Positions 24,937 through 34,509 of a DNA stretch of 64,000 nt are shown piece after piece. Both the position numbers and the translations under genes were made by a program. Each line of letters opens with the position of its first letter. Within the stretch, counting starts at the first letter, position 1. The notes under the pieces were generated by a model. That model ran no database searches. It saw nothing but the letters and a program-made list of their open reading frames with translations, and was not told the DNA's origin. The stretch is from NCBI GenBank assembly GCA_964404895.1, contig CAYOLV010000009.1, positions 1 through 64,000 of the forward strand, in the 5' to 3' direction. Source of the DNA: JBGSUZ01 sp964404895 (GTDB lineage Bacteria > Bacillota > Clostridia > Peptostreptococcales > Acidaminobacteraceae).

Positions 24937-25960
24937 GCAGTTGGCAGAGTCGCTGATCAATAGATCATCAAAAGGAAATTTGGTGGTAATTGTTAAGGAC
25001 TCACAAGCTGCTTTTACAAAGTGTTATAAGTCAGTAGATGAATTTTTAAAAGACAGCGCCAAAATGACACAAACCAACTTTTCTGCTATTCAAGATGCTT
25101 GGCTCGGGTCACCTGCAACAATCACCGTCGTTAAATTAGGCACTTCGGCGACAATCGAGGATGCTATTGCTGAGATAAAAGGATTGAGCTTTCATTGGTT
25201 AACTATGTTAAGTGATAACCCTGCAGATCACAATGCTTTGGTAGTTTGGGTAAAAGCTCAAAATTTGAAGCGGTTTAGAAAAATCAAGATACTGACATAC
25301 CTAGCAACGGTTACAGATGATATGCATGTTGTCAATTTCAAGACCCTAAAGGTCAGAAAAAAAGGAGCAACAGCAGATACTTCAGGATATTTGTACTTGG
25401 CCAGATTGGCAGGTGTGTTTGCTGGGTTGCCCTTTACGAGGTCAGGGACTTACTTCAAGCTTACAGACTTAGAAAGTTCCACAGAAGAAGACGATTTAGA
25501 TGCTGAAATTGAAGCCGGCTATTTATGTCTGACGAACATGGAAGGACAAGTTTTTATAGCCAGAGCGGTTACAAGCCTGCAGACGGGAGCCGAGGATCTA
25601 AAGTCTATCGCAATTGTTGAGGGTATGGATCTCGTGTCTGAAGATATCCGAACCACTTTTAGAGACAATTACGTAGGTCAATACAAGAATTCACCATCTT
25701 GGAGAAACATGTTTCTTTCAGCGGTTAATGACTATTTTAGAAATCTTCAAGCTGAGGAAATTCTAGATTCAGCCACAGAGTCAATGGCAACCATCAACAC
25801 CCAAGCAGTCATTGCATATGAAATGGCTCGCGGAAATGATGTTTCAGCGCTGCCAGAAGCACAAATCAAAGAAATCAGCACTGGCAAAAAGATACTTGCG
25901 AAGGCAAAGGTTAAGTTCTTGGAAGCCATTGAGGATTTAGACCTTGAAATTAATATGTAA
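24905..25960 (+). CDS. Contractile tail sheath protein
   Basis: 351 aa, shorter than XkdK-type sheaths (over 400 aa), with only one outer domain apparent. The C-terminal SWRNMFLSAVNDYFRNLQAEEIL and IEDLDLEINM are sheath-like, and the position just before the tube gene is diagnostic. It shows that the phage has a contractile tail. GGAGGGGAATA precedes the ATG. Confidence 0.9.
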   Translation: MKSPSILVTFKQLAESLINRSSKGNLVVIVKDSQAAFTKCYKSVDEFLKDSAKMTQTNFSAIQDAWLGSPATITVVKLGTSATIEDAIAEIKGLSFHWLTMLSDNPADHNALVVWVKAQNLKRFRKIKILTYLATVTDDMHVVNFKTLKVRKKGATADTSGYLYLARLAGVFAGLPFTRSGTYFKLTDLESSTEEDDLDAEIEAGYLCLTNMEGQVFIARAVTSLQTGAEDLKSIAIVEGMDLVSEDIRTTFRDNYVGQYKNSPSWRNMFLSAVNDYFRNLQAEEILDSATESMATINTQAVIAYEMARGNDVSALPEAQIKEISTGKKILAKAKVKFLEAIEDLDLEINM

Positions 25961-25971
25961 GGAGGGGCTAA

Positions 25972-26397
25972 ATGTCAAAACTGTTTGATCCAAATAAGAT
26001 TTATAAGGGCAATGGTGGGCGTACCTGGGTGGGCAATAGGCTCTATGCGAACATTAAAAAATGTGAGTGCAAGCTTACTGGGGAGTTTGAAGATGTAAAG
26101 GTCAGTGGCATGAATGGAACAATTCCCGCCTATATAGGTTTTAACGGCGAGGGAACTTTGGTTATTTATAAAATTGACAATGAAATCCAGCGGCAGATTG
26201 CTGAAGGATTTAAGTCTGGAATCATGCCAGATGTGAAAATTGTTGTGGAAATTAAAAACGAAGCTTCCAAGTTAGTGGAACGGGTGGAACTGTTGAACGT
26301 AGTCTTTACTGAAACAGATTTAGCGTCTTATGAAGCTGGAACACTAATTGAGCTTGAACTGCCGTTTAAGTTCTCAGACTACAATTATCTAGATTAG
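25972..26397 (+). CDS. Tail tube protein (XkdM-like)
   Basis: 141 aa. LFDPNKIYKGNGGRTWVGNRLYANIKKCECKLTGEFEDVKVSG is characteristic of XkdM-type tube proteins. A beta-sandwich that polymerises inside the sheath. GGAGGGGCTAA precedes the ATG. Confidence 0.9.
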   Translation: MSKLFDPNKIYKGNGGRTWVGNRLYANIKKCECKLTGEFEDVKVSGMNGTIPAYIGFNGEGTLVIYKIDNEIQRQIAEGFKSGIMPDVKIVVEIKNEASKLVERVELLNVVFTETDLASYEAGTLIELELPFKFSDYNYLD

Positions 26398-26407
26398 GAG
26401 GTACCAC

Positions 26408-26854
26408 GTGGGATTTAACTTACAGCAATTTATTGAAAAAGCAGCACAAAGGGAAATGTCAAAACTAAAATATGGTGTTGTATTTGTGCCGTTTTTTGAA
26501 ATGGATATTCCTCTTAAAAAGATTGGGACAAAGAAGTTTTTTGAAATCATGGGTGAAGTGGATGAAGATAATTTACTTGAGGCGATTGAAGCTCAAAAGA
26601 CTCTAATTTATGAATCCATGCCTATCTTGGCAGACGAAGAAATCCAGTTGATGATGAAGGGGAAAGAGCCAGATGAGATTGTCTATGAACTTTTCACAGT
26701 CGAAGAAATTGGTTTGATTGCAGATAGAATTGCCAAGCTCAATAACGTAGATGTGGATGTTGAAGAAGTAAAAAACGAATCAGAGCAGATGCTGAAGCCT
26801 ACGACAGGTATCTGCTCATTACCGAGTTTAAACAGCCCTTCAGAGACGTGTTAA
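26408..26854 (+). CDS. Tail assembly chaperone, zero-frame product (XkdN-like)
   Basis: 148 aa, starting GTG 26408 after AGGAGG. The acidic helical region (EIMGEVDEDNLLEAIEAQKTLIYESMPIL) is XkdN-like. Codons past ~124 (SEQMLKPTTGICSLPSLN...) look like out-of-frame tail, as expected when a slippery site makes a longer partner (see next entry). It coats the tape measure during tail assembly. Confidence 0.85.
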   Translation: MGFNLQQFIEKAAQREMSKLKYGVVFVPFFEMDIPLKKIGTKKFFEIMGEVDEDNLLEAIEAQKTLIYESMPILADEEIQLMMKGKEPDEIVYELFTVEEIGLIADRIAKLNNVDVDVEEVKNESEQMLKPTTGICSLPSLNSPSETC

Positions 26855-26931
26855 ATGCGTCCCGTGAGGAGGCTGTTTTTTTAGCGGCATGTGTAAGGCT
26901 TTATTCTGATGAGCTAAAAGAAGCTAAGTAA
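26408..26931 (+). CDS. Tail assembly chaperone, -1 frameshift product
   Basis: At 26770-26776 the sequence is A AAA AAC in the correct phase for the zero frame (gtA AAA AAC). Shifting back one base gives an open frame of 51 codons to TAA 26929-26931, reading AEAYDRYLLITEFKQPFRDV, then LYSDELKEAK. The fusion is 174 aa. Programmed frameshifting in the gene before the tape measure is conserved in tailed phages (lambda G/GT is the model). Confidence 0.8.
26770..26776 (+). other. Slippery heptamer for -1 frameshifting
   Basis: AAAAAAC in X-XXY-YYZ phase (codons 26768-26770, 26771-26773, 26774-26776). No convincing downstream pseudoknot was found by eye. Confidence 0.75.
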
Positions 26932-26945
26932 AAGGGGGGAGTTGA

Positions 26946-28889
26946 TTGGCTAGGCAAATATACACCGTCTTGAATTTGAAGGACAAAGTTTCTAACCCTC
27001 TTAAAAAAGTAAGTAGTAATGTGGCAGCGACTTCCCGCCAAGTTAAAAAGGCAAGTAATGACCTGAAGAAGTTTGGTTCTTCAGCAATGAAGAATATGAA
27101 CGGCGCAACGAACTCAGTTCTAAAACTATCCTATGCGATTGGGGGTATTACTGCAGGGTTTGGTCTTAAGGCGGGGTTAAGTGAGTCAATGGATCTAGAG
27201 GGCTTTAAGATGCAGCTTGAAACTGCAACTAAGAGTACTCAGAAGGCTGCAAATTTGATGAAATACTCAGTGCTGTTGGCAAACAAGACTCCTTATGAAG
27301 CAGGGGAGTTGGTAGAAGGTGCGGCGAAGTTTGAGTCCATGGGAATGAGTGCTAAAAAGTATTTAGCGCCTATCGGTGACATGGCCGCAGCGACAAATAA
27401 AAGCTTTGATCAAGCCGTTGAAGCCCGTATTGATGCGCAAAATGGAGAACTGGAGCGTCTTAAAGAATTTGGCATAAAGAAAGGTGATATTCAAGTCAAA
27501 GTAGATCAGTTGTTTGGCAAAAATGTTGCTGTTAATCAGAAGGGTCAAATCAAAGATCAGGTCAAGTTCAATGAGGCGTTAGATGCCGTTATTGCTGAAA
27601 GATTTAAGGGGGGAATGGACAAACAGTCTAAGACCGTGCGTGGCAAACTTTCAACCGTTACAGGCATTTTTAAGAGTGGTATGGCGACTATTTTAGGTAT
27701 GCAGGATGACGGCAGCATTGCAAAAGGTTCAGCATTTGAACAACTCTCTGATGGTGCTGGCCAGTTGGCAGGTCAATTTGAAGCGCTTCAAAACTCAGGA
27801 AAACTATTAGAATGGCAAAAGAAAGTGTCGTTAGGCTTTAAGGGATTGGTAAGCGGTATAAAACAGATTGCTCTAATAGTTAAATCCAATGCGGGACTCA
27901 TTAAACAAGGTGCAGGGTTTGCTGTTGTAGTGGCCATATTAGCCAAATTGGCTGCTCTTATGATTACACTGCATGAAGCCTTTGGCAAGTTAAAAGCGGT
28001 ATTTTTAGCAGTTAAAGTGTTGATGGGACTCTCTGGTGGAGCAATGTTTGGGGTTGTTTTGGGAGTAGTGGCGCTAGTGGCTGCTATTATGATTCTTTAT
28101 AAAAAATCCGCATCTTTCAGAGAAATGGTGGGTTGGTTAGTTGCTAAGTTGATTGATTTAGGGAAGACCATAAAAGTGTCTGTTAGTAGCGCTATTCAAT
28201 CAGCAACGCCAGCATTTCTAAAGCTAGTCCAATCCATGAAGCCAGTAGTTGAGTTTATTGGGAAGGTACTAAAACCAATCATTTCCGCAGCATTTAGTTT
28301 AATAGGTAGTCAAATTCAAAACCTAGTGGGACTCATTTCAAGTCTCTTTTCAGCAATTTGCAAGATTCTCTCAGGCATTGTTGATTTTGTTGTGGGTGTG
28401 TTTACTGGAGACTGGCAGAAAGCGTGGAACGGCGTCAAAACCATATTTAGTGGCATATTGGAGGGTATCAAGGCACTCTTTACAGGCTTTATTGATGGCA
28501 TTGTGGATAAGGTCAAGTTCATTACGGATGCTGTTAAAGGTGTTAGAAATAGCTTATCTGGTGCATCCGCTGAAAAAAGTACTCAGAACGGTGGAGGTAA
28601 TCGATATGGTACTAAACCAAGCGGTCAGAAAATGGGAAGGAATGCACTTGGAACGAGTTATTTCAAAGGTGGCTTGACCAGTATTAATGAGCGAGGCCGC
28701 GGTGAGATTGTAGATCTTCCAAGTGGCACTCGTGTTTATCCTCATGATAAGTCTGTTCAAATGGCAAGAGGTGAGGGGCGTGAAATTAAAATTAATGTCC
28801 ATGTTGGCGTGATTGGTGATGAAGAAATGGCTGAAAGGGTCGGGGGAGTCATTGCAAGGAAAATTAAAAGAGCCCTCGATAACCAATAG
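26946..28889 (+). CDS. Tail tape measure protein
   Basis: 647 aa, short for a tape measure, so the tail should be short. The N-terminus is typical (YTVLNLKDKVSNPLKKVSSN). It has two hydrophobic stretches near the middle (FAVVVAILAKLAALMITLHEAF; FGVVLGVVALVAAIMILY), amphipathic helices and a Gly-rich end (GLTSINERGRGEIVDLPSGTRVYPHD). TTG start after AAAGGGGGGAG. It follows the chaperone pair. Confidence 0.9.
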   Translation: MARQIYTVLNLKDKVSNPLKKVSSNVAATSRQVKKASNDLKKFGSSAMKNMNGATNSVLKLSYAIGGITAGFGLKAGLSESMDLEGFKMQLETATKSTQKAANLMKYSVLLANKTPYEAGELVEGAAKFESMGMSAKKYLAPIGDMAAATNKSFDQAVEARIDAQNGELERLKEFGIKKGDIQVKVDQLFGKNVAVNQKGQIKDQVKFNEALDAVIAERFKGGMDKQSKTVRGKLSTVTGIFKSGMATILGMQDDGSIAKGSAFEQLSDGAGQLAGQFEALQNSGKLLEWQKKVSLGFKGLVSGIKQIALIVKSNAGLIKQGAGFAVVVAILAKLAALMITLHEAFGKLKAVFLAVKVLMGLSGGAMFGVVLGVVALVAAIMILYKKSASFREMVGWLVAKLIDLGKTIKVSVSSAIQSATPAFLKLVQSMKPVVEFIGKVLKPIISAAFSLIGSQIQNLVGLISSLFSAICKILSGIVDFVVGVFTGDWQKAWNGVKTIFSGILEGIKALFTGFIDGIVDKVKFITDAVKGVRNSLSGASAEKSTQNGGGNRYGTKPSGQKMGRNALGTSYFKGGLTSINERGRGEIVDLPSGTRVYPHDKSVQMARGEGREIKINVHVGVIGDEEMAERVGGVIARKIKRALDNQ

Positions 28890-28899
28890 GAGGTAAAGC

Positions 28900-29295
28900 A
28901 TGAGGGTGGTATTAACATCGGCTAAAAATGAGAAGTTGGAAATTACAGTAGTGCCCCGGGGTTTAAAGATTCCGGGGCGTTTGTATGAAAACGAGACTTT
29001 TCCAACACTTAAGGGACCTATTACCTTAATGGGCAATAGAGTTCAACGAGAAATGGACCTGAGTTCATTCTTTCCAAAGAAAGGTGAACGATTTAGTTCA
29101 GTAGCACGAGAAACCCCAGAGGCTTGTGTGAACAAACTTCAAAAGTGGATAGACTCGGGGCAGCCATTTAGAATAACAGTGCTTAAAGACATGACAGAAT
29201 TATTGAATATGCGCTGCACTGCAACGAACTTCGATTATGAATATGATGCAGTAGGACGCGCTCACTATGTGCTTAATGTTAAAGAATTTTTATAG
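28900..29295 (+). CDS. Baseplate/tail protein (XkdP-like position)
   Basis: 131 aa. LEITVVPRGLKIPGRLYENETFPTLKGPITLMGNR and DLSSFFPKKGERF. It has the beta domain of XkdP/gp53-type proteins but no LysM domain at the C-terminus. It lies between tape measure and hub gene. Confidence 0.7.
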   Translation: MRVVLTSAKNEKLEITVVPRGLKIPGRLYENETFPTLKGPITLMGNRVQREMDLSSFFPKKGERFSSVARETPEACVNKLQKWIDSGQPFRITVLKDMTELLNMRCTATNFDYEYDAVGRAHYVLNVKEFL

Positions 29296-29307
29296 GCGGT
29301 GATGGCC

Positions 29308-30270
29308 ATGGGTCGTATAAAAGACAATTATCAATTACTGGTCAACGGCACTGACGTTACGGCTATAACAGACGCACTGTCATGGAACTCAGAATTTGAA
29401 AGTCTTGGAATGTCACTAAACTTTTCATTGGCGGCACCCTATTTCGACAAGTTCAGGAAGTATCCAATATTTAAAGAAGGGCATAAAGTTGTTCTAAAAA
29501 ATAATGGAAATCTGAGGTTTGTAGGCAAAGTTATTGAAACAGAGCTGAATAAATCTCAAAGGAGCATTATGTCTATGGACTACGCCTTTTTCATGAATAG
29601 GTCAGAACATGTGCTCCAGTTCAAGAAAACGGCTGTGGACATGGCATTAAAAAATGCCTGTGCCAAGTTTAATATTCCACTAGGAAGAGTTTGTAGAATG
29701 AGTACTGTCATTTCAAAACTCTATAAGGGCGAAACATTAGCTGATGTTTTTCGTGATCTGATTGAACTGCACCGAAAAGCTACTGGACAAAAAGTTCGTA
29801 TGGAAATGATGAGTGGAAAACTGGAATTTATCAATTGTGCTGAAGAAGTAATTGATCCTTACTATTTGATTGCAGATGGAATGGCTCCAGTGAAAATTAC
29901 TGAGCTGATAGGTGATGATTTTACACTCAAAGGTTCAATTGCGGAAATAGTCAACAGTGTAATTGTGCTAGACGATCAGGGAAAAAATTTAGCTTTGGCA
30001 ACGAATGAAGGGTCGGTAAAATATTTTGGACTGATTCAGGACATTATTGAAGTTGGCAAAGACGAGGCAAAGTTGGCGCAGGAAATTGCTAAGGCGGGAT
30101 TGATTGATGAGGTAAAAGAACTAAGTCTGACACTTCTTGGAGATGATTCAATCATTGCTGGGCGAGTGCTTAAATTAGGTGGCGTATTTAAGGGAGATTG
30201 GCTCATTATTTCATCAAGCCATTCAGTTTCTAATGGGATTCATAAATGTTCAGTGAATATGAGGAGGTGA
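29308..30270 (+). CDS. Baseplate hub protein (XkdQ/gpD-like)
   Basis: 320 aa. YQLLVNGTDVTAITDALSWNSEFESLGMSLNFSLA and the middle KTAVDMALKNACAKFNIPLGRVCRM are XkdQ-like; KGDWLIISSSHSVSNGIHKCSVNMR closes the hub fold. ATG 29308 is preferred since AGGCGGTGA lies just ahead; GTG 29299 or ATG 29302 are possible. Confidence 0.8.
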   Translation: MGRIKDNYQLLVNGTDVTAITDALSWNSEFESLGMSLNFSLAAPYFDKFRKYPIFKEGHKVVLKNNGNLRFVGKVIETELNKSQRSIMSMDYAFFMNRSEHVLQFKKTAVDMALKNACAKFNIPLGRVCRMSTVISKLYKGETLADVFRDLIELHRKATGQKVRMEMMSGKLEFINCAEEVIDPYYLIADGMAPVKITELIGDDFTLKGSIAEIVNSVIVLDDQGKNLALATNEGSVKYFGLIQDIIEVGKDEAKLAQEIAKAGLIDEVKELSLTLLGDDSIIAGRVLKLGGVFKGDWLIISSSHSVSNGIHKCSVNMRR

Positions 30271-30274
30271 TGCT

Positions 30275-30637
30275 ATGTCATGGGAATCAGAAATGGCAAG
30301 CTTGTTTAAAAAACGGGATAACAAGCTATACAGTGGCTTTGTAATTGGAGTGGTCAAATCGGCAAAACCTTTGATTATCTCAATTGAAGATGGTCAAGCC
30401 TTCCTTGATGAAGATGATTTATATTCCCTGCAGTCATTAGTAAGCTTGGAGTTTGAATCCCTTATCTTTGACGTTCCTGTTCTCTATTCAAGTGCATCAA
30501 ATCCTCAAGTTAAGCAAGAGTTTAAAGCAATAGCAAAGTTAAAACCTCTTGAAATAGACGACCTTGTGGTGCTTCTCCCAGACAAGTCAGAGCAGCAATA
30601 TTTGATTATAGATAGAGTAAAGAAAGGGGGGATTTGA
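30275..30637 (+). CDS. DUF2577-family baseplate protein
   Basis: 120 aa. SGFVIGVVKSAKPLIISIEDGQAFLDEDDLYSL and LKPLEIDDLVVLLPDKSEQQYLIIDRV fit the small OB-fold (DUF2577/XkdR-like) proteins at this site in PBSX-like tails. AGGAGGTGATGCT precedes the ATG. Confidence 0.8.
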   Translation: MSWESEMASLFKKRDNKLYSGFVIGVVKSAKPLIISIEDGQAFLDEDDLYSLQSLVSLEFESLIFDVPVLYSSASNPQVKQEFKAIAKLKPLEIDDLVVLLPDKSEQQYLIIDRVKKGGI

Positions 30638-31089
30638 TGCTTCCAGAGGATATTTATGAAAATCAGGAAACGCAAACTGTGACTCAATCTAGTTCAGGGA
30701 AAATAGTTTATAAATATGATTTTGCCGAGGGAAGACATATAGTCATGAATGGTCGATTTTTAATTTGTACACCCGAGGAAGCCTTGAAGCAGTGGATTGA
30801 AATGTGCATCAGAACTCAAATCGACAGCTACCCCATTTATAAGGGAACAGACTTCGGAATTAGTCTAAGGGGCACTGTTATAGGCAGAAAGCCCAGTGAT
30901 ACGGCCTATCAAATAGCCCTTGCAGACATTCAGGAAAGACTGCTAATGAACACAGATATTTTAGGCGTAAATGACTTTCAGATTAGTACAGAAAACAGCA
31001 CTTTAAAAATCCAAATTGAACTTGAAACAGCGCTAGGTACCTTGGGTAGTGTCATTCAGTTGAAAGGAGTGACCAATGGGCAGACTTGA
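30637..31089 (+). CDS. DUF2634-family baseplate wedge protein (XkdS-like)
   Basis: 150 aa. KYDFAEGRHIVMNGRFLICTPEEALKQWIEMCIRTQIDSYPIYKGTDFGISL is split here as the gp25-like lysozyme-fold core. ATG 30637 after GGGGGGATTTG; it overlaps the preceding stop. Confidence 0.85.
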   Translation: MLPEDIYENQETQTVTQSSSGKIVYKYDFAEGRHIVMNGRFLICTPEEALKQWIEMCIRTQIDSYPIYKGTDFGISLRGTVIGRKPSDTAYQIALADIQERLLMNTDILGVNDFQISTENSTLKIQIELETALGTLGSVIQLKGVTNGQT

Positions 31090-32128
31090 TAATATTTTAG
31101 GCAGATTACCTGCTGAACTGGATAAGCAACCGGGCTATCTACCCTATGATTTTGCATCAGGCGTAGCTATTGAGCTTGAACAGATAGATACCCAGATAAT
31201 GCGAATGTCTGATTTAGTAAATGTAGATAAATTGATAGGTGAAGACTTGACGCGATTTGTTTATCAAAGGCGCGGGATTAACAGAAAACCCTCTAGCTAT
31301 TCTATTGGCAAACTTTTAGTGGTGGGCACAGGTTGGGTTAAAGTGTCTGACATATTTGAGACAGAGGGTAACGTTAAATTTAAGCCAATCGCTGACACAT
31401 TAATCAATGGATCTGCAGTAATTGATATAGTCGCTTTGGTAGGTGGGAAAATTGGAAACGTACCAATTGGATCAATTAAAAAGATACCCTTAACAATTCA
31501 AGGTGTTATCAGCTGCAGCAATCCAGAGGTGACCTCTGGCGGCTATGAAGTTGAATCAGATGAACAACTTAGAGTGAGGTACTACAAAGCAGTTAGAAAG
31601 CCACCGACAAGCGGAAATGTACATCAATATGCTTTATGGACTTTGGAGGTTCAAGGCGTTGGAGATGTACAAGTCATTCCGCGGTGGGCTGGTAAAGGGA
31701 CGGTTAAAGTAATTGTTTTAGATACAGACTTTAGACCGCCAGCAGCAGCGTTAATTACTCAAGTTCAGAAATATATTGATCCAAATATAAATGGTGATGG
31801 TTCTGGTGAAGCGCCAATTGGTGCAACTTGCACCATAGAAGGTGCGCTGGGAAAAGAACTTATAATTTCTGTAAAGGTAAAAAGAAAAAATGGTTTTCCA
31901 GATACAGAAGTACAGTCGAATATTTCTAGCCAGATCAACAAGTATCTGGCAGGCATAGCTTTTAAACAAGACTACGTTTCCTTTGCTCTTATTGGTAACG
32001 CTGTAGCAACAGCCGAAGGTGTAGAAGATTACACAGAGCTACTGATTAATGGGTTATCAGCTAATTTAGCACTGGCTTCAAGAGAGGTTGCAGTATTGAA
32101 AACTTTAAACATTGGGGTGATGGAATGA
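31076..32128 (+). CDS. Baseplate J-like protein (XkdT)
   Basis: 350 aa. TSGGYEVESDEQLRVRYYKAVRKPPTSGNVHQYALWTLEVQGVGDVQVIP contains the signature of baseplate protein J, the wedge that triggers sheath contraction. GGAGTGACCA precedes the ATG, and it overlaps the XkdS-like gene. Confidence 0.95.
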   Translation: MGRLDNILGRLPAELDKQPGYLPYDFASGVAIELEQIDTQIMRMSDLVNVDKLIGEDLTRFVYQRRGINRKPSSYSIGKLLVVGTGWVKVSDIFETEGNVKFKPIADTLINGSAVIDIVALVGGKIGNVPIGSIKKIPLTIQGVISCSNPEVTSGGYEVESDEQLRVRYYKAVRKPPTSGNVHQYALWTLEVQGVGDVQVIPRWAGKGTVKVIVLDTDFRPPAAALITQVQKYIDPNINGDGSGEAPIGATCTIEGALGKELIISVKVKRKNGFPDTEVQSNISSQINKYLAGIAFKQDYVSFALIGNAVATAEGVEDYTELLINGLSANLALASREVAVLKTLNIGVME

Positions 32129-32643
32129 GCCTTCTGAGTACAACGAACAAACTTTATCTGACGGATCCTGTTGTTAAGTCTCTTCTGGAAAGCGTTCAAA
32201 TTGAGATAGACGACGTGTTAGCTTCAGCACATAGGCTGGAACGCCAGTACTGGATTGATACAGCAGAGGATTCGATAAGGGACTGGGAGCAGCATTTTGC
32301 GGTTAGAATAATGAGCTCTGTTTTAGAAGATAGGCGAAATGCAGTCACTGCCAAGATGCGTTCTTCGGGCGATGTGGATATCGAACTGATAAAAAAAGTG
32401 GCTGACTCATGGAAAAATGGAGAAGTCAACGTAACTTATGAGGACATGGAACTGATGATAAGTTTTAAATCAACTATCGGTGTACCCAGTGATTTGAGTA
32501 CTTTAATAAGTGCCATTGAAGAGGTAGCGCCAGCCCATGTGATTGTGAGCTACACTTTGAATTATTTATTGATAAAGCACATCCATGGGGTTATGACACT
32601 CAGCGAACTTGAACAGCAGCCATTATCAAAATTTGCATTCTAG
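32125..32643 (+). CDS. DUF2313-family baseplate protein (XkdU/gpI-like)
   Basis: 172 aa. LLESVQIEIDDVLASAHRLERQYWIDTAEDSIRDWEQHF and VAPAHVIVSYTLNYLLI are typical of XkdU. It links wedge to fibre. It overlaps the J gene by 4 bases. Confidence 0.85.
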   Translation: MSLLSTTNKLYLTDPVVKSLLESVQIEIDDVLASAHRLERQYWIDTAEDSIRDWEQHFAVRIMSSVLEDRRNAVTAKMRSSGDVDIELIKKVADSWKNGEVNVTYEDMELMISFKSTIGVPSDLSTLISAIEEVAPAHVIVSYTLNYLLIKHIHGVMTLSELEQQPLSKFAF

Positions 32644-32653
32644 GAGGTGAACG

Positions 32654-34228
32654 ATGCTAACAGATTTTTTAAAACTTTTTAAGGCAGATCCTAATAATCC
32701 TGCAGAGGAAAACAATACATTTAATATTACAACCATGCTCAACGAAAACTGGGACAAAATCGAGTCCTTTGTTAAAAAACTAATTGGGCTTCAAGTAATT
32801 ACGCCGACGGAAGGTACTGTGCCGAATTACATCGCAAGTCTACCGGGATTTCAAATGATTGATGGTAGAAGAATTACAATCAAATTTCATGCTGCATCCT
32901 CGCAAGTCTCTACACTGAAGGTCAATAATGAAGAAGCAGGTGGAATCAAAAAACCGGGTGGAAATGACATGACCAACATTAAGGCGGGGACATATACATT
33001 TGTTGTCGACTCGGGAAATTTTATTGTACAGGGTGAAGGGGGGGAGTATGGGACCGCTACAGCAAACAAGACCTTAGTAGGTTACACCATAGGAACTGAA
33101 AACGGGATTGTAGAAGGTACAATTCCAGACAAAAGAGGAGTTGCACTAGCCCAAGATGCTCGCGTTTCAAATTTACCGGGTGATCCTAGTGACTTCGGTA
33201 ATGGCGGAACTGAAATTAGTTTCTACGGTCGGTTAGGTATTCGCTTAGCACCTGAAAATGTTGGCTGTTTTGATACAGACACAGAGATAGGACAGTATAT
33301 TTATGGCCTTAACCCTGCTGTAGTCAAAGATGGTCAGATTATCGGCGGAGCGGGAACGACTGTACGTGGAACGTTTACAAAAGATGCGAACGCATTGGCA
33401 AATCAAATATTAGCTTCAAAAATCGCTTATGTTAAAGGGCAAAAAGTAACTGGTTCTATGATTGATAGATCAACGGGTACCTATTATCCCACAGCAACGT
33501 ATGCAGGGAGTGGCTTTTTATCAATCCCAATACCAGCGGATGCATATTATGGAACAGCAGCAATTTTAGCCCCGAGTGACCCTGATTATGTATCTGGAAA
33601 CTTTTTAGACACTGCCGATGTATTTGGTTTGAAAGGAACCATAAAAACCCACAGAGTGGCTGCGAATACTCATCATACTCAAGCTGTGCAAGTAGCAGGT
33701 ACATCTACTCCAGGTCGGCTTTATATGATGCCTGAAAATGGGCATTGGGACGGAGCGAGTGCATGGATTTACTTTGACGATCCCAATTATCTTGCAGCCA
33801 AAATTCCAAAGGATATTTCCCTATTTGGTTTAACTGGGACACGAAATATTTTAAAATCTGCGAAAATAACCCCGGCGCTGTCAACCGCAGCAGTAAACAG
33901 CCAAAATGTCAGGACAAAAGTATTTTCAATACCAATTTCGGGTCTTACTTTTAACCCAGTTTTTGTGACCTTTTCATTATCTGCCAATATGGCGGCTTAT
34001 GGCCAATATGTGGGTGGGAGGGCTATATCGCTTCTTAACACGACAGACAACACCAATTTTTCTGGATATAGCGCATCTATTGACATTACTTCTTACAATT
34101 TCGTTTTTGAATTATTGGTTATAAATGTAGTTAACGGTGGTTGTACATTAGAAGTATATTTGACTTGCAATTCACCAAACAATGCTCTTGGGTCTCCTAA
34201 CGGAGTAATACAGATATTTGGTTATTGA
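32654..34228 (+). CDS. Tail fibre protein
   Basis: 524 aa. The N-terminus (FKADPNNPAEENNTFNITTMLNENWDKIESF) is the baseplate-attachment region of clostridial phage fibres. Then come repeated glycine-rich blocks ending in GxxG-type turns (VEGTIPDKRG, VRGTFTKDAN, VTGSMIDRST, LKGTIKTHRV, LTGTRNILKS). The C-terminal ~120 residues are a beta-rich head that probably binds the host. Confidence 0.8.
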   Translation: MLTDFLKLFKADPNNPAEENNTFNITTMLNENWDKIESFVKKLIGLQVITPTEGTVPNYIASLPGFQMIDGRRITIKFHAASSQVSTLKVNNEEAGGIKKPGGNDMTNIKAGTYTFVVDSGNFIVQGEGGEYGTATANKTLVGYTIGTENGIVEGTIPDKRGVALAQDARVSNLPGDPSDFGNGGTEISFYGRLGIRLAPENVGCFDTDTEIGQYIYGLNPAVVKDGQIIGGAGTTVRGTFTKDANALANQILASKIAYVKGQKVTGSMIDRSTGTYYPTATYAGSGFLSIPIPADAYYGTAAILAPSDPDYVSGNFLDTADVFGLKGTIKTHRVAANTHHTQAVQVAGTSTPGRLYMMPENGHWDGASAWIYFDDPNYLAAKIPKDISLFGLTGTRNILKSAKITPALSTAAVNSQNVRTKVFSIPISGLTFNPVFVTFSLSANMAAYGQYVGGRAISLLNTTDNTNFSGYSASIDITSYNFVFELLVINVVNGGCTLEVYLTCNSPNNALGSPNGVIQIFGY

Positions 34229-34245
34229 GAAAGGGGATAAAATTA

Positions 34246-34509
34246 ATGCAACGCGGAAATCTAGTAATCTATGATCTCAAAGGAAAGGTTTGCTCACAAA
34301 CAGGTGAGTATGATGGAGAAGTGCTTCCTCATGAATACCCAGAAGGAATCCCTTACATTGAAATTCCTTTCGGAACCATGGCGAAGAAGAGACTCATTTC
34401 AATCGATGTTTCAAAGACCCCACACGAACCAATTTTTGAAGACATTCCATATGTGCCTACCTATGAAGATTTGCAAAATGAAATCTTAATCGCAAAGGGG
34501 GTCATTTAG
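34246..34509 (+). CDS. Small tail-fibre-associated protein
   Basis: 87 aa. NLVIYDLKGKVCSQTGEYDGEVLPHEYPEGIPYIEIPFG. This small protein type follows fibre genes in clostridial phages; role unknown, possibly fibre assembly. ATG 34246 after GAAAGGGGATAA. Confidence 0.65.
   Translation: MQRGNLVIYDLKGKVCSQTGEYDGEVLPHEYPEGIPYIEIPFGTMAKKRLISIDVSKTPHEPIFEDIPYVPTYEDLQNEILIAKGVI

Noticed and set aside
24905..25960. Tail sheath as a truncated gene because of its short length
   Set aside because: It has a normal start, stop and C-terminus; short sheaths lacking an outer domain are compatible with an intact gene.
28554..29036. 160-codon minus-strand ORF
   Set aside because: Lies opposite the tape measure end and next tail gene, with no ribosome site and no recognisable protein; a shadow of real genes.
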